Positions 1 through 8,475 of a stretch of 30,773 bases of DNA are shown one piece after another; position 1 is the first letter of the stretch, and each line of letters begins with the position of its first letter. Location of the stretch: positions 1-30,773 of IMG/VR virus record IMGVR_UViG_3300027917_000127, one strand, 5' to 3'. The notes under the pieces are model-generated. The model was not told where the DNA came from and searched no databases. It saw only the letters and a program-made list of their open reading frames with translations. This DNA is from a virus. The position numbers and the translations under genes are program-made.

Positions 1-1674
1 ATGGTATTTCATCGCGCGCGAACGCCCATCAATATCCATTCGTTGTGATGCCTCAATCCCTGCGGTATCTCCAATGTACCCCACAAAACACGAATAATAA
101 TCTGTACTATTTGGAGATAACTCGATGCTCACCACATCGCTCGACTTCAGGCGCCCACTATAATATCCCATGTTCGCTTCTGCAAAGATTTTAATGAACC
201 GAACATATCCTGTGTAACTATTCCCACTTATCTTGACACGAATCTGATCAATGGTCTTCCCTAAACAAAGAGCATAGAGATCAACATGCTTGGTATTGAC
301 AGTTGTGTCATTCCATGTGGTACTCTCGTACCACGTTCCATCTGTTGTGTGAAATCGCAAAGAAAGCGCAGCAGATGCATTACTCACAGAAAGGCGGATT
401 TTACACCGCCGAAAGTGCGAAGTATCCAGAAACACATTGGGGGAATGTTCCCACTCAGTCGGCCCTGTCGTTACGGTAAATTGCATCACATCGCCGACCG
501 AAGTATCGCTACCTGTTCCTGATGCAAGATCCCAATGCCCTGCGTCCCCACAACGGCATTGCCATCCGGCGTATTGATAGGTTGTCTCGTTATAGTTATC
601 CTTCTCAGTTTGTGACCATTCGATATTATCATAAAAAATGGATTCCTGTAAGAGGGGAGGGTTGGCAACACGGAGATGATAGGAAGGAATAATCCCCTCA
701 CTATATGTTGTTGTGACTGACAGAAGATGTCCATTATCGGAAATACAATGTGGTTCTCGACAAAACACAACCCAATCTATTTCTGCTCCACCGTCGGTCT
801 GCCCGTTATCACCGCCTCGCACTCCGATTTGAGTAATAGGGTCAGATACAGTACCAGTAAAATCATTGACGTGTTTAACAAAAACTTCAAACTCGGTATT
901 AGTATGTTCCACATAGGCCCCACCAAGGACAATTCGATAAATCCCTCCATTAATCGCTCGGGCGCGATATACAATATAGGGGTATTCTGTTGGAGATACC
1001 GATTCCGATGTCTTAACTACTCCAATCCAGTTTGATCCTGTAGTGTTCCCTTCGAGACGAAGTACCCCATCCTCATTCCAGTATTCGCCATCCGTATAAC
1101 TTCCTGCAAGTGACCATCCCTTCAACTCAAAGACACGGAGCCAATCCACGTACCCTGAAATCCAACCCCCAGCAAACGTGTCATTAGTGTCATCCACATA
1201 AATGAGAATTGATTCGGCCGTATCGTTGCCTACCAAGTCATACATATTTAAACGGAATGTTGTCCACGTTGTAGGACTCCCGCTATATACCTGAGTCTCT
1301 CCTGCGGTTGTGAAAATCACGCGTACGCGGATAGTCGCATTCGTATTTGAAACTTTAACACGCCCCTCAATGATAGGGAAGTCTGTGGTAGAGAGATTTG
1401 TATTATTGATCTGGTAAGCTACCCACTCATTCTCCAGAACCTGATCACAATTGACCTGTATGCGCCCAATTACTCCGTTCGATGTGAAAGAATAATCTGA
1501 TGCTCCCACAGCCGCAGGGCGGGTGTAGTACACGACATTTGTGCAGTCCCTGAAATCCTCACACCACCCTGATGTAGTATTATCTACCCGATGTTTGGGG
1601 TCATTCGTTTCGGCCCACGCGAACTCCTCAAATACAACATCGTGAAGAACTTTTACATCAGCAGCGGGTTTCAT
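1..1674 (-). CDS. Tail-tip / receptor-binding protein, C-terminus cut by window edge
   Basis: An open frame runs from an ATG at 1674 to the window edge without a stop (558 codons seen), so the C-terminus is missing. I translated it by hand; it is rich in Thr, Ser, Asn, Tyr and Trp, as expected for beta-rich tail-tip proteins. Two stretches look like carbohydrate-binding jelly rolls: one around residues 140-190 (ESILIYVDD followed by DWLRVFELKG) and one around residues 350-530 (FYDNIEWSQ to VRFIKIFAE). Its start overlaps the stop of the upstream 78-residue gene as ATGA, so translation is probably coupled. It follows two other tail-tip genes with similar modules. Binding of a host surface glycan or S-layer is inferred from module type and position only. 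Confidence 0.75.
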   Translation of the reverse strand, partial: MKPAADVKVLHDVVFEEFAWAETNDPKHRVDNTTSGWCEDFRDCTNVVYYTRPAAVGASDYSFTSNGVIGRIQVNCDQVLENEWVAYQINNTNLSTTDFPIIEGRVKVSNTNATIRVRVIFTTAGETQVYSGSPTTWTTFRLNMYDLVGNDTAESILIYVDDTNDTFAGGWISGYVDWLRVFELKGWSLAGSYTDGEYWNEDGVLRLEGNTTGSNWIGVVKTSESVSPTEYPYIVYRARAINGGIYRIVLGGAYVEHTNTEFEVFVKHVNDFTGTVSDPITQIGVRGGDNGQTDGGAEIDWVVFCREPHCISDNGHLLSVTTTYSEGIIPSYHLRVANPPLLQESIFYDNIEWSQTEKDNYNETTYQYAGWQCRCGDAGHWDLASGTGSDTSVGDVMQFTVTTGPTEWEHSPNVFLDTSHFRRCKIRLSVSNASAALSLRFHTTDGTWYESTTWNDTTVNTKHVDLYALCLGKTIDQIRVKISGNSYTGYVRFIKIFAEANMGYYSGRLKSSDVVSIELSPNSTDYYSCFVGYIGDTAGIEASQRMDIDGRSRAMKYH

Positions 1675-1907
1675 TTCGGTTCACCTAAATCATCTATATC
1701 ATCATCATGCCCATGTAGCTTTAATAACTCAACAATTTCTTTGATCCGTTCGCGGATTGAAAATAATTCTGTGAGCTTCCGATTCCCTAAATTCTGAAGG
1801 GCTTGTTGTTTTTCCTGAATTTGCGCAATCTCTAAGCTCAATCGACTTTCATCATCTTCTAATACTTCTTTTCGCGTTTGTAATATTCCTACTGCTTTCT
1901 TACTCAT
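1671..1907 (-). CDS. Small coiled-coil protein of the tail-tip operon
   Basis: This encodes 78 residues from ATG 1907. A GTG at 1916 is in frame, but the ribosome site AGGTGG overlaps that codon, so ATG 1907 is preferred. The sequence is highly charged with heptad-like Leu/Ile spacing through about residues 8-66 (EDDESRLSLEIAQIQEKQQA then a LLKLHG end), so a single helical coiled coil is likely, with an acidic HDDDIDD tail. It lies in the same frame as the upstream 285-residue tail-tip gene, whose TAG stop is immediately adjacent. Function is unknown; an oligomerising or assembly role at the tail tip is a guess from location. Confidence 0.7.
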   Translation of the reverse strand: MSKKAVGILQTRKEVLEDDESRLSLEIAQIQEKQQALQNLGNRKLTELFSIRERIKEIVELLKLHGHDDDIDDLGEPK

Positions 1908-1916
1908 AACCCCCAC

Positions 1917-2774
1917 CTAACGTACTATGTGAATTGATCCAAAATCTTCTACCAAACCTAACGTATAAGACACCGTATCGATTGCTCCTGCAACGACTGT
2001 CGAAGTATATGTGATAATCTTCACCAATCCTGAAAAGACATCTGAGTGGAAATAAAACTCATTTCCTCCCAACACCAAATCTTCCAGTTGAGCTTCGCGC
2101 TCTAACGCAGAAGTTGTCGTTGTCGGTAAAATCCCCGTCACTGAAAACATTCGTGGATGGCGTCCCATATCCATTGTATCCTTCAGTCCATGCGCAATAG
2201 GAATCTCCCGAACTTGATAGGTATCCTCTTCAGAAATATTCTCATCGGTGTTTGATAAATCAAATGCATTGTCATTATCGATTAAACAGATTCCATCGAT
2301 ATATAGATCAACATCCTCACTCGATCCATAATCAGTCTCATCGATGAGAAGCCTGAATTGTTCGACATTATTTCGGGCCGAAGGCAATGCCACGGTCGCT
2401 ACTCCCCACCCATTTGTTACTAACCCCGAACAATATGCCCATGTAGACCATGTGGCATCATTGAGAAACCGATGAATTAATACAGGGGGATTTCTCGTAC
2501 AGGCCGAATATACCCAAAACGCAGCGTGCGTGTAATCAGAAAAATCCTTTGTGGTATAGTGCATATTAAACCAATGATCGACTAATAATGTGCCTGATTG
2601 AGTGCTCCCTGTGGTCATATCCATATGAAGCGAGTTCCTCCCACTCTTTACGTATTTCCCTGAATGGAGTTCCATCGAAATTGTTCCATTTCCTGAATCC
2701 GTCTCAGTCCACAGTCGCGTTGAGCCATGCTCAAAATTATCAATTAAGAGCGCAGGATATAGTTTGACAGTCAT
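1917..2774 (-). CDS. Tail-tip protein with N-terminal carbohydrate-binding-like jelly roll
   Basis: A 285-residue protein. Residues about 8-170 resemble a CBM-like jelly roll: an opening FEHG motif, a SGRNSLHMDM strand, a FSDYTHAAFWVYS strand, and an acidic VDLYIDGICLID strand near the end. Residues about 190-285 look like the distal-tail/insertion domain that attaches such modules to the tail (RHPRMFSVTG, LEDLVLGGNEFYFHSD). The architecture parallels the 275-residue gene just upstream, so the two are probably paralogs. The start overlaps that gene's stop as ATGA. It ends in TAG, followed directly in frame by the small coiled-coil gene. A distal tail or adhesin role is inferred. Confidence 0.7.
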   Translation of the reverse strand: MTVKLYPALLIDNFEHGSTRLWTETDSGNGTISMELHSGKYVKSGRNSLHMDMTTGSTQSGTLLVDHWFNMHYTTKDFSDYTHAAFWVYSACTRNPPVLIHRFLNDATWSTWAYCSGLVTNGWGVATVALPSARNNVEQFRLLIDETDYGSSEDVDLYIDGICLIDNDNAFDLSNTDENISEEDTYQVREIPIAHGLKDTMDMGRHPRMFSVTGILPTTTTSALEREAQLEDLVLGGNEFYFHSDVFSGLVKIITYTSTVVAGAIDTVSYTLGLVEDFGSIHIVR

Positions 2775-3598
2775 AGTAACTCCCCCAAGGTTTCAACAAA
2801 CTTGAGTCCGGCAGGATGACGCGCTATTTCTCCTGCTAATTGATCTGTTCGTTTACCAATGAGACGCACCATGATTCCATGTTGGCCACTCAGTCCGGTA
2901 AAAAAGAAAAGATTGTCTCCGCTCCGCATCATATCTTCGAACTCTTGTTTATCGGCTAGACTTTTCCATTCTGCTAAAAGAGTTCGGGTTCGAATCGTTG
3001 TTCCACGATCCAACACAAAGCCCATGTCTCGGCCGGGGGTCTTTTCTACCCGCGCATCCCGTTCCATCCCTTTTGTTAGACGGAGTTCATTAATCTCCCC
3101 GAAATCATAATAATGATCTGTGTCCGTTCGTACCACTACAATGGTATCAATATATACAACCTCGGCTCCTGTTCCAAACTCGGCCTGCTGGAATTGAATC
3201 CCGAATCCATCGACTTGATTACGCGTCCCACTCAACGAATCATAAGTCAGTATCCATGTATCGGCCGTGGTGCTCACATCCATAAAGTCATATGAGCCCC
3301 ATGAACCATTATTACGCAATCGAAATCTAGGATACCCTGCTTCTGAAGCACGAATCCAAAAATATACCCGATCATAATCAGATAGGTCTAGGTTAGGAGT
3401 GCTCCACGTTTTCTCAATATCGAGTGTCCCACCAGATGTTAGCGTAAAATCAACACGGATCGAACATACCCCATCTTTCACAAAGAGGCCTTCGTGAAGA
3501 GAATGTGATCCCGTACCAGACGCAACAGTAGAATCCCAATAATCATAAAACGTACCGTCTTCAAAATGTTCTAACCACAATGCCCGACGCAGAATCAT
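2771..3598 (-). CDS. Distal tail-like protein with jelly-roll module
   Basis: A 275-residue protein directly after the tape measure, where distal tail proteins usually sit. Residues about 8-160 form a CBM-like module (LEHFEDGTFYDYW opening, LSDYDRVYFWIRAS strand, AEVVYIDTIVVV closing strand). Residues about 165-275 contain the tail-anchoring-like region (TKGMERDARVEKTPGRDMGF, LADKQEFEDMMRSGDNLFFF). The start overlaps the tape measure stop as ATGA. Distal tail proteins form the ring at the tail end and often carry a carbohydrate-binding insertion; here the module would be N-terminal rather than inserted. The assignment rests on order and visible motifs, not on a database match. Confidence 0.7.
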   Translation of the reverse strand: MILRRALWLEHFEDGTFYDYWDSTVASGTGSHSLHEGLFVKDGVCSIRVDFTLTSGGTLDIEKTWSTPNLDLSDYDRVYFWIRASEAGYPRFRLRNNGSWGSYDFMDVSTTADTWILTYDSLSGTRNQVDGFGIQFQQAEFGTGAEVVYIDTIVVVRTDTDHYYDFGEINELRLTKGMERDARVEKTPGRDMGFVLDRGTTIRTRTLLAEWKSLADKQEFEDMMRSGDNLFFFTGLSGQHGIMVRLIGKRTDQLAGEIARHPAGLKFVETLGELL

Positions 3599-5313
3599 CC
3601 GAGTCCCCCCTGATAACGTAACTCCTTCGCAATCGTGCTCCCCAAGGCATGCGTTGCTCCGGTCGCAAAGACGTTGATCGTTTGAACATAGCCTGCTCCT
3701 CCACCACGCCCTGCTCCTCCAGCAAATTCGGCAATCCCCTCAAAGAGGCTATCCCTCTGTTCACGGCTTATTCCACCACGCCCAACCCCGGGGGTTAAGA
3801 TATCTTTGAGGTCAATGTCGAGAGCATCCCATATTGCCACCATTCGCTCAAGACTCTCCGCAGAAAATGCAATCGCATCCCCGAGAACTCCGAATACATC
3901 TCCAAGTCCTTCAATGAGGTCTTGAACAGATTCCATTTCTAAGATACGATTCATCGCTTGATAGAATCGCGTCATCCCGGGAGTAGCCTTTTCTCCAAGA
4001 GTTGTCGTTAATTCTTTAATTTGAGTATGGAACTTTTGCTGTTGCCCACGCATCGTTCCCATTAATTCGGCAGAACGGCGTGCGGCTTCCCCGGGTTGGT
4101 AAATTGCATCGGCGACTGCATTGAGAGAATCAGTCATTTCATTTCCTGTCGCAATTGCTTCCCGCTCGGCATTGACTAACGCGGCTAATGCTGAACCTGC
4201 CCACACCCCAAACCCACGAATTAGTAATCCTGTGCGCTCTTCTGGAGTAAGTCCTTCCATCGCCAGAGTTAGATCATGCACAATATCTCCCAACTGACGG
4301 AAGTTCCCTGAACTATCAAACGCCTCAACACCTAATCGGCGAAGCGCCTTTTCTGTCTCAGGAGTTCGATCTGCAAGGTAGGTATAGACCTGTCGGAGAT
4401 ATCGCCCTGCTTGACTCGCAGCAAATCCTTGATTAGAAAGCACCGTCAATGCTGCGGCTACTTGTGTCAATTCCTGTTCGGCCATGACCGCAATCGGCCC
4501 CACATATCGGAACGCAATCGCGATGTCATTCACCGATAATGCTGAATCATTCACGGCCTTTGCCATGATATCAACCAGCATCGTAACATCCTCGACCTGT
4601 GCCCCAAACATATGCATTGAAGTTCCTACTAACTTCGCTACATCATCCAAGTTCTCTAATTGTCCGGTCGCCATCCCTAAATTAGTAATTGCTTGGGTCG
4701 CATCATTAATCTCTTCGGCTGTCCAACGCCCCGCGGCCGCAAATTCATACATGATCTCAGTTACGTCGCGCATCTGTAATACTGAAGAAGTGGCCGCATC
4801 CCACACGGCATCTTTCATACTTTGCATATTTGACTCAATACCAGCAACCGCATCTCCTGCCACGATTCCTACCCGAGTCATCTGCCATTCAAAATCTGCT
4901 GCTGCATTTACTGCGCCCATGAAAGTCTTAATTAGAAGTTCCACGGCCTTAATCAAAATGGCTAGTTTGATATCTGCTGCTCCAGCTCCTTCTGCAACTC
5001 CGAATAAGGATTTTGCCCAATCCCCTGCGGCTCCCTTCGCGGCATCCATAAAGGTCTTAGCTTTCTTGACTTCCTCTCCATAATCCTTAACACCCTGCAT
5101 CGCAACTTGCATAGGCTGTCCTTCTTTCTTCGTGAAAGTAATTTCTCGAATTGAAGAAGAAGTTTGGCGGGCGACATTGACTGTTCGATCCATCGCCTGT
5201 TCTAAGGCACGGAACTGAGCAGTCGTATATTCGACACCTTCGCCTTGAACCTTGATAATTGCCCGAATACGGGCGTCCTCTGTTTGTCCGCCCGCAGGGA
5301 CATCTTCACTCAT
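3595..5313 (-). CDS. Tail tape measure protein (TP901 core type)
   Basis: A 572-residue Ala-rich helical protein. It contains the TP901 tape-measure core: AAADFEWQMTRVG near residue 140, a VTEIMYEFAAAGRWTAEEIN region, repeated Asp/Asn-rich helices (LSVNDIAIAFRYVGPIAVMA) and NQGFAASQAGRYLRQ. A hydrophobic stretch near residues 115-140 (IKLAILIKAVELLIKTFMGA) could insert in a membrane during DNA entry. The N-terminus is charged and the C-terminus is Gly-rich. Using the usual rule of about 1.5 angstrom per residue, the tail would be roughly 85 nm long. The start overlaps the small chaperone ORF as ATGA. The absence of a sheath gene nearby supports a non-contractile tail. Confidence 0.92.
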   Translation of the reverse strand: MSEDVPAGGQTEDARIRAIIKVQGEGVEYTTAQFRALEQAMDRTVNVARQTSSSIREITFTKKEGQPMQVAMQGVKDYGEEVKKAKTFMDAAKGAAGDWAKSLFGVAEGAGAADIKLAILIKAVELLIKTFMGAVNAAADFEWQMTRVGIVAGDAVAGIESNMQSMKDAVWDAATSSVLQMRDVTEIMYEFAAAGRWTAEEINDATQAITNLGMATGQLENLDDVAKLVGTSMHMFGAQVEDVTMLVDIMAKAVNDSALSVNDIAIAFRYVGPIAVMAEQELTQVAAALTVLSNQGFAASQAGRYLRQVYTYLADRTPETEKALRRLGVEAFDSSGNFRQLGDIVHDLTLAMEGLTPEERTGLLIRGFGVWAGSALAALVNAEREAIATGNEMTDSLNAVADAIYQPGEAARRSAELMGTMRGQQQKFHTQIKELTTTLGEKATPGMTRFYQAMNRILEMESVQDLIEGLGDVFGVLGDAIAFSAESLERMVAIWDALDIDLKDILTPGVGRGGISREQRDSLFEGIAEFAGGAGRGGGAGYVQTINVFATGATHALGSTIAKELRYQGGLG

Positions 5314-5474
5314 TGTTTTCCCTTCTTTGATTTTGCTATCTTATCGCGGTGCCTATCCATGACTAAAAACTTCTGAATAAAGACCGCATCTTGTGCATCA
5401 ACCACAGATGGTGGCCATCCATGTGCTTGTCTAAAATGCTCATATACGAGAATATCATCAGGGTCAGGTTTCAT
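5310..5474 (-). CDS. Tail assembly chaperone, T-like downstream ORF
   Basis: A 54-residue ORF between the first chaperone gene and the tape measure. It has an ATG at 5474, but its frame stays open upstream through the end of the preceding gene back to a slippery heptamer at 5501-5507. It is therefore best read as the T part of a G-GT fusion made by -1 frameshifting, as in lambda-type siphoviruses. The product has GWPPSVV near residue 19 and ends in a basic tail (RHRDKIAKSKKGKQ). Its stop overlaps the tape measure start as ATGA. The fused protein would chaperone the tape measure. Expression as a separate protein from the ATG is also possible, since no strong ribosome site is seen. Confidence 0.8.
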   Translation of the reverse strand: MKPDPDDILVYEHFRQAHGWPPSVVDAQDAVFIQKFLVMDRHRDKIAKSKKGKQ

Positions 5475-5482
5475 CGCTCGGC

Positions 5483-5845
5483 CTAGCTCAACTGCAACCC
5501 TAAATTTTTCACTTGATCAGGGGTAATCCCAATCACACTATCAATCTTATCTTCAATAAGTTCCCCTAAAAAGTCGGGCAATTGATCGATAGATTCTTCG
5601 GTGATCTCAAATGGAGCTTCCTTAATACACCCAATAAACTTATGGATTGAATATTTCACTACATCAAAGTCTCCTCGTTGCGTGAGGACATCATATGATG
5701 CGGCTTCTGATTGAGCGCGTTTCTTTGCTCCATATGTCCATCGTTGTATTAAATAGTGCCCCGAATATTTTTCAACTTCTTCAGGACTACATCCCCGTTC
5801 TCGTAACCATTTCTTCGTTATCTTAAACTGGTCTTCTTTTACCAT
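5483..5845 (-). CDS. Tail assembly chaperone, G-like
   Basis: A 120-residue helical, charged protein placed between the tail tube genes and the tape measure, the conserved position of the lambda G-type chaperone. Near the 3' end the codons read GTG AAA AAT TTA GGG; the heptamer A-AAT-TTA at 5507-5501 fits the X-XXY-YYZ slippery pattern. The zero frame ends shortly after at TAG, while the -1 frame continues without a stop into the 54-residue ORF and ends at the tape measure start. This gives a short G product and a longer G-T product. No similarity to a named family was recognised apart from position, size and frameshift arrangement. Confidence 0.82.
   Translation of the reverse strand: MVKEDQFKITKKWLRERGCSPEEVEKYSGHYLIQRWTYGAKKRAQSEAASYDVLTQRGDFDVVKYSIHKFIGCIKEAPFEITEESIDQLPDFLGELIEDKIDSVIGITPDQVKNLGLQLS
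5501..5507 (-). promoter_or_regulatory. Predicted -1 ribosomal frameshift site in tail chaperone genes
   Basis: On the minus strand the sequence is AAATTTA read in frame as A-AAT-TTA, a canonical slippery heptamer. After slipping back one base the reading continues AGG GTT GCA GTT GAG CTA GGC CGA GCG ATG and enters the downstream ORF in frame. Programmed -1 shifts at this exact gene boundary are widely conserved in long-tailed viruses. Confidence 0.78.
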
Positions 5846-5865
5846 ATATAGCCCCCCTATTTTAC

Positions 5866-6708
5866 TTACGGTGCTGTTACTGTTGCATTTTTCCCAACAA
5901 AATTCAATGTTTCTGTGAGCGTTACATTGGCTTCTGAAGGCTGTTCCAATCGACCAAATTTAGCATCGCTCACCGTGATATAGTGAGTTGTTGAATTGAG
6001 ATACAAGATCAAGTCTTGTTCGGTATCTGCTAAAATGTCATCTACATAGGTCGAACCTTCTACGGTGAACATCAGCGTGCCAGAAACGTCGAACCCACTC
6101 AAGATATTATCCCGCGGTTCAGTGCCAGTAAATCCGAATCGGCGATCTGAATTGTGCGTGGTATCTAAAGTGTACTCAATGATCTCTGGAGCATCAACCC
6201 CCCCGACACTAACACTACCATTGTGCCATGCCCAAGGAGCAGTTGCCGGATCAGTTGGATCAGTACCAATTCCACTAGAACCAGATACGGTCAGATCCAT
6301 CGAATGCCCACCAACAGTTGCCATGACCACATCTCCTACACGGGCTCGTAATGACAAGGTATTTAAAATTGCCCCTGTAAAGAGCCAGTAGAGATATGTT
6401 ACTCCATCCCCTGAATCACGGATTTCAATCGTATAGGTATCGTAAGTCGCTGTCGGATTAAGCACTTCACTAATAAAGTCAAGATCTTGTACGTAGTATT
6501 CGATGCCTACATCATATTCTTTCCGTGACGGAATAGAGTATTGCCGCAGGGCCGAACCTGTACCTCTCACATCGACAAGATTAGGATTAATCGTCTTTGT
6601 AAACCGACTGGTAACTCCGATCCAATTGAATGTTCCGCCGGGGTTGGTATTTTTCGCGGCTTCTGCCTTAAAGAATCCCTTTGTATAACGCCCATGATAT
6701 ATAACCAC
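5866..6708 (-). CDS. Tail tube protein, second paralog
   Basis: A 280-residue beta-rich protein. It starts at GTG 6708 behind a strong AAGGAGG site eight bases upstream. It resembles the 356-residue protein just upstream: both open with a short YH motif, both have IEYYVQDLDF / VEFYLQNSTL-like strands, and both carry a late VEGSTYVDDILADT / VEDSDIIDAILADT segment followed by TLTETLNFVGKN or FLTGRVPISANN. The position directly before the tail chaperones fits the major tail tube protein. One paralog may build the tube and the other may cap or initiate it. Assignment to the tube fold is by position and pattern. Confidence 0.75.
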   Translation of the reverse strand: MVIYHGRYTKGFFKAEAAKNTNPGGTFNWIGVTSRFTKTINPNLVDVRGTGSALRQYSIPSRKEYDVGIEYYVQDLDFISEVLNPTATYDTYTIEIRDSGDGVTYLYWLFTGAILNTLSLRARVGDVVMATVGGHSMDLTVSGSSGIGTDPTDPATAPWAWHNGSVSVGGVDAPEIIEYTLDTTHNSDRRFGFTGTEPRDNILSGFDVSGTLMFTVEGSTYVDDILADTEQDLILYLNSTTHYITVSDAKFGRLEQPSEANVTLTETLNFVGKNATVTAP

Positions 6709-6721
6709 AGGTCATTCCTCC

Positions 6722-7792
6722 TTAAAATATATTATAATTATTTGCGCTTATAGGTACACGCCCTGTTAAAAATGTATCTGTCTCAGACGGACTATCTAAT
6801 GAATTAAACTGAAAATTGTCCTTCAGACGGAATCGCATTGTGCCGTTCTCGCCTGCCCCAAATTTCATTTGTAATCCCCAATAAGTCGTATCTGCCAAGA
6901 TTGCATCAATGATATCGGAATCTTCAACCGTATAAATTAGGTCTCCCGTAACTTCAATCGCTCCTTCTCGAATCGCACGGGCCTGATACCCTGTTTGGCT
7001 GATATTCGCAATTCTTCCCATATTGTACTCAACACGGAAGCGCGCTTCTATAAGATAATCCAATGGATCTTCATAGACATAATCTACGGTAACTGATCCT
7101 GCTGGACTCCCTGATAAATTGAATGTCCCTGCACTCGAATCGACACTCGCAACTCCTACTGGCGAACCGTCATCATAGGCAGTAATATCTCCTGTATCAT
7201 CGATGTTTCCATCTTCATCGCGATCTGCGAATGGATTATTTACAGCAGTATAGGGGCCAGTTCCACTTCCAGAAGGAGATTCCCCTGTTATTGCCTTTAA
7301 TAATTCAATTCGTGTATTATACCACGCCAATGGAGTATCTGACCATTCACTTGCCCAAGATGCCCCCGTAATAGACGATTCATCCCGAAGAGATTTCCCT
7401 ACAAATGCCATCCGACAAAGATTTGTCTCCCCTACACGCGCGGAGATCTCGAGTCCTCCTGCACGACACCCCTCTAAAATCCGATAGATTGATGATCCTG
7501 TATCATCGAGCACTACTAATGAGTAACTCTTTGTAGGATCTTCAATTAGAGCAGGTAGGGTTGAGTTTTGTAAGTAGAACTCCACCTCAATAAATGGCTC
7601 TTGTAATCCCCTTAAAATATACAGGGGAGTAGCTGAACCAAGCACCGAGAGAGAAATATTATTCGCCTCGAATCCTCTGGTCACTAATGAAGTCGCTGTA
7701 ATTGGTTGTAGTGTTGGACTGGTCGGGAGTGTTCCAAATGCACTCTCTTCGATGTATCCAATCCGTGTACCGGATGTATGATAAATTGTCAT
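6722..7792 (-). CDS. Tail tube protein, first paralog, with inserted Ig-like domain
   Basis: A 356-residue beta-rich protein. Residues about 1-165 and 240-356 match the general layout of the shorter paralog downstream. Residues about 170-235 form an extra domain (TAVNNPFADRDEDGNIDD to SVTVDYVYED) containing a YDDGSPVGVASVD strand. This is the same kind of domain inserted near the N-terminus of the neck connector at 13,918-14,775. Such domains in tube proteins usually project from the tail surface. The gene lies between the tail terminator and the second tube gene. Tube identity is inferred from order and paralogy. Confidence 0.75.
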   Translation of the reverse strand: MTIYHTSGTRIGYIEESAFGTLPTSPTLQPITATSLVTRGFEANNISLSVLGSATPLYILRGLQEPFIEVEFYLQNSTLPALIEDPTKSYSLVVLDDTGSSIYRILEGCRAGGLEISARVGETNLCRMAFVGKSLRDESSITGASWASEWSDTPLAWYNTRIELLKAITGESPSGSGTGPYTAVNNPFADRDEDGNIDDTGDITAYDDGSPVGVASVDSSAGTFNLSGSPAGSVTVDYVYEDPLDYLIEARFRVEYNMGRIANISQTGYQARAIREGAIEVTGDLIYTVEDSDIIDAILADTTYWGLQMKFGAGENGTMRFRLKDNFQFNSLDSPSETDTFLTGRVPISANNYNIF

Positions 7793-7801
7793 GTTTTTCC
7801 C

Positions 7802-8239
7802 TCAACTATTTGTTTCTAAATGTACTACATATACGCGAATTGATTCGCTCAGCAACGGAGGAGTCTCTTTATAATTGTTCTGAGGAAACTCCTCATAGAT
7901 TAAGATATGTTCAATGCCCGGCGTAGTATAGGTTGTTGTCGTCGGGTTCTTTTGGTTTGCATAGATGATTCGCCGAGTCTCTTGTTTCATATCCCATATC
8001 TCATCCTTATCACTCGAATATAACTCTACTCCGCATATTGTGTAGTAATAATGATATGTCGAGCCTAAGTTTAAATGCGTAGGTCTCGCAGGGAATCCAA
8101 TAATAGTAACTAATGGCAATGCCGATCCTTTCTTATAAGGGCCTGTCACAAACGTCGGCGTAAACCCTAGCCCCGTTCCATTCCAATTTTCTGATAACCA
8201 GTCCCTAATAAACACTAAGGGATCGACTGTAATTCCCAT
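7802..8239 (-). CDS. Tail terminator / tail completion-like protein
   Basis: A 145-residue protein opening VDPLVFIRDWLSENWNG, followed by strands such as LPLVTIIGFP and YYTICGVELYSS, a helix DEIWDMKQETRRIIYANQ and a final strand ESIRVYVVHLETNS. This alpha-beta pattern and the place immediately before the tail tube genes match tail terminator proteins that cap the tube and join it to the head. No catalytic motif is seen. The family assignment is by position and secondary-structure pattern. Confidence 0.65.
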   Translation of the reverse strand: MGITVDPLVFIRDWLSENWNGTGLGFTPTFVTGPYKKGSALPLVTIIGFPARPTHLNLGSTYHYYYTICGVELYSSDKDEIWDMKQETRRIIYANQKNPTTTTYTTPGIEHILIYEEFPQNNYKETPPLLSESIRVYVVHLETNS

Positions 8240-8240
8240 T

Positions 8241-8462
8241 TTAAATTCCCCAAATTTCTTTTAACTTCTCCACGGAAGCCATAATATTATCCACATGAAT
8301 CCGCGCTTCAGGAGTTAGTGTATCCCATTGTTCCTTAAACCATCGAAGATCGTGTTCGATAGATTCCACATGCTCCACAGACAGAGTGGCTTTCCTGAAA
8401 ATCTTCAGTAACCAATCCCATGCTCCTCGAAAAGCAGATTTAATTCCATCTAGTCTACCCAT
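8241..8462 (-). CDS. Small helical protein of the neck region, unknown
   Basis: A 73-residue protein starting MGRLDGIKSAFRGAWDWLLK, an amphipathic basic helix, followed by charged helices (VEHVESIEHDLRWFKEQWDT) and VEKLKEIWGI at the end. It ends two bases before the tail terminator gene starts. I do not recognise a family. It could be an assembly factor or membrane-associating peptide; the first 20 residues are amphipathic rather than a clear membrane span. Confidence 0.6.
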   Translation of the reverse strand: MGRLDGIKSAFRGAWDWLLKIFRKATLSVEHVESIEHDLRWFKEQWDTLTPEARIHVDNIMASVEKLKEIWGI

Positions 8463-8475
8463 ATTTGTTTCCCCC

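Noticed and set aside
4484-5083. 199-codon plus-strand frame opposite the tape measure
   Set aside because: It is a shadow of the strong minus-strand tape measure gene, low in charged residues, with no start signals.
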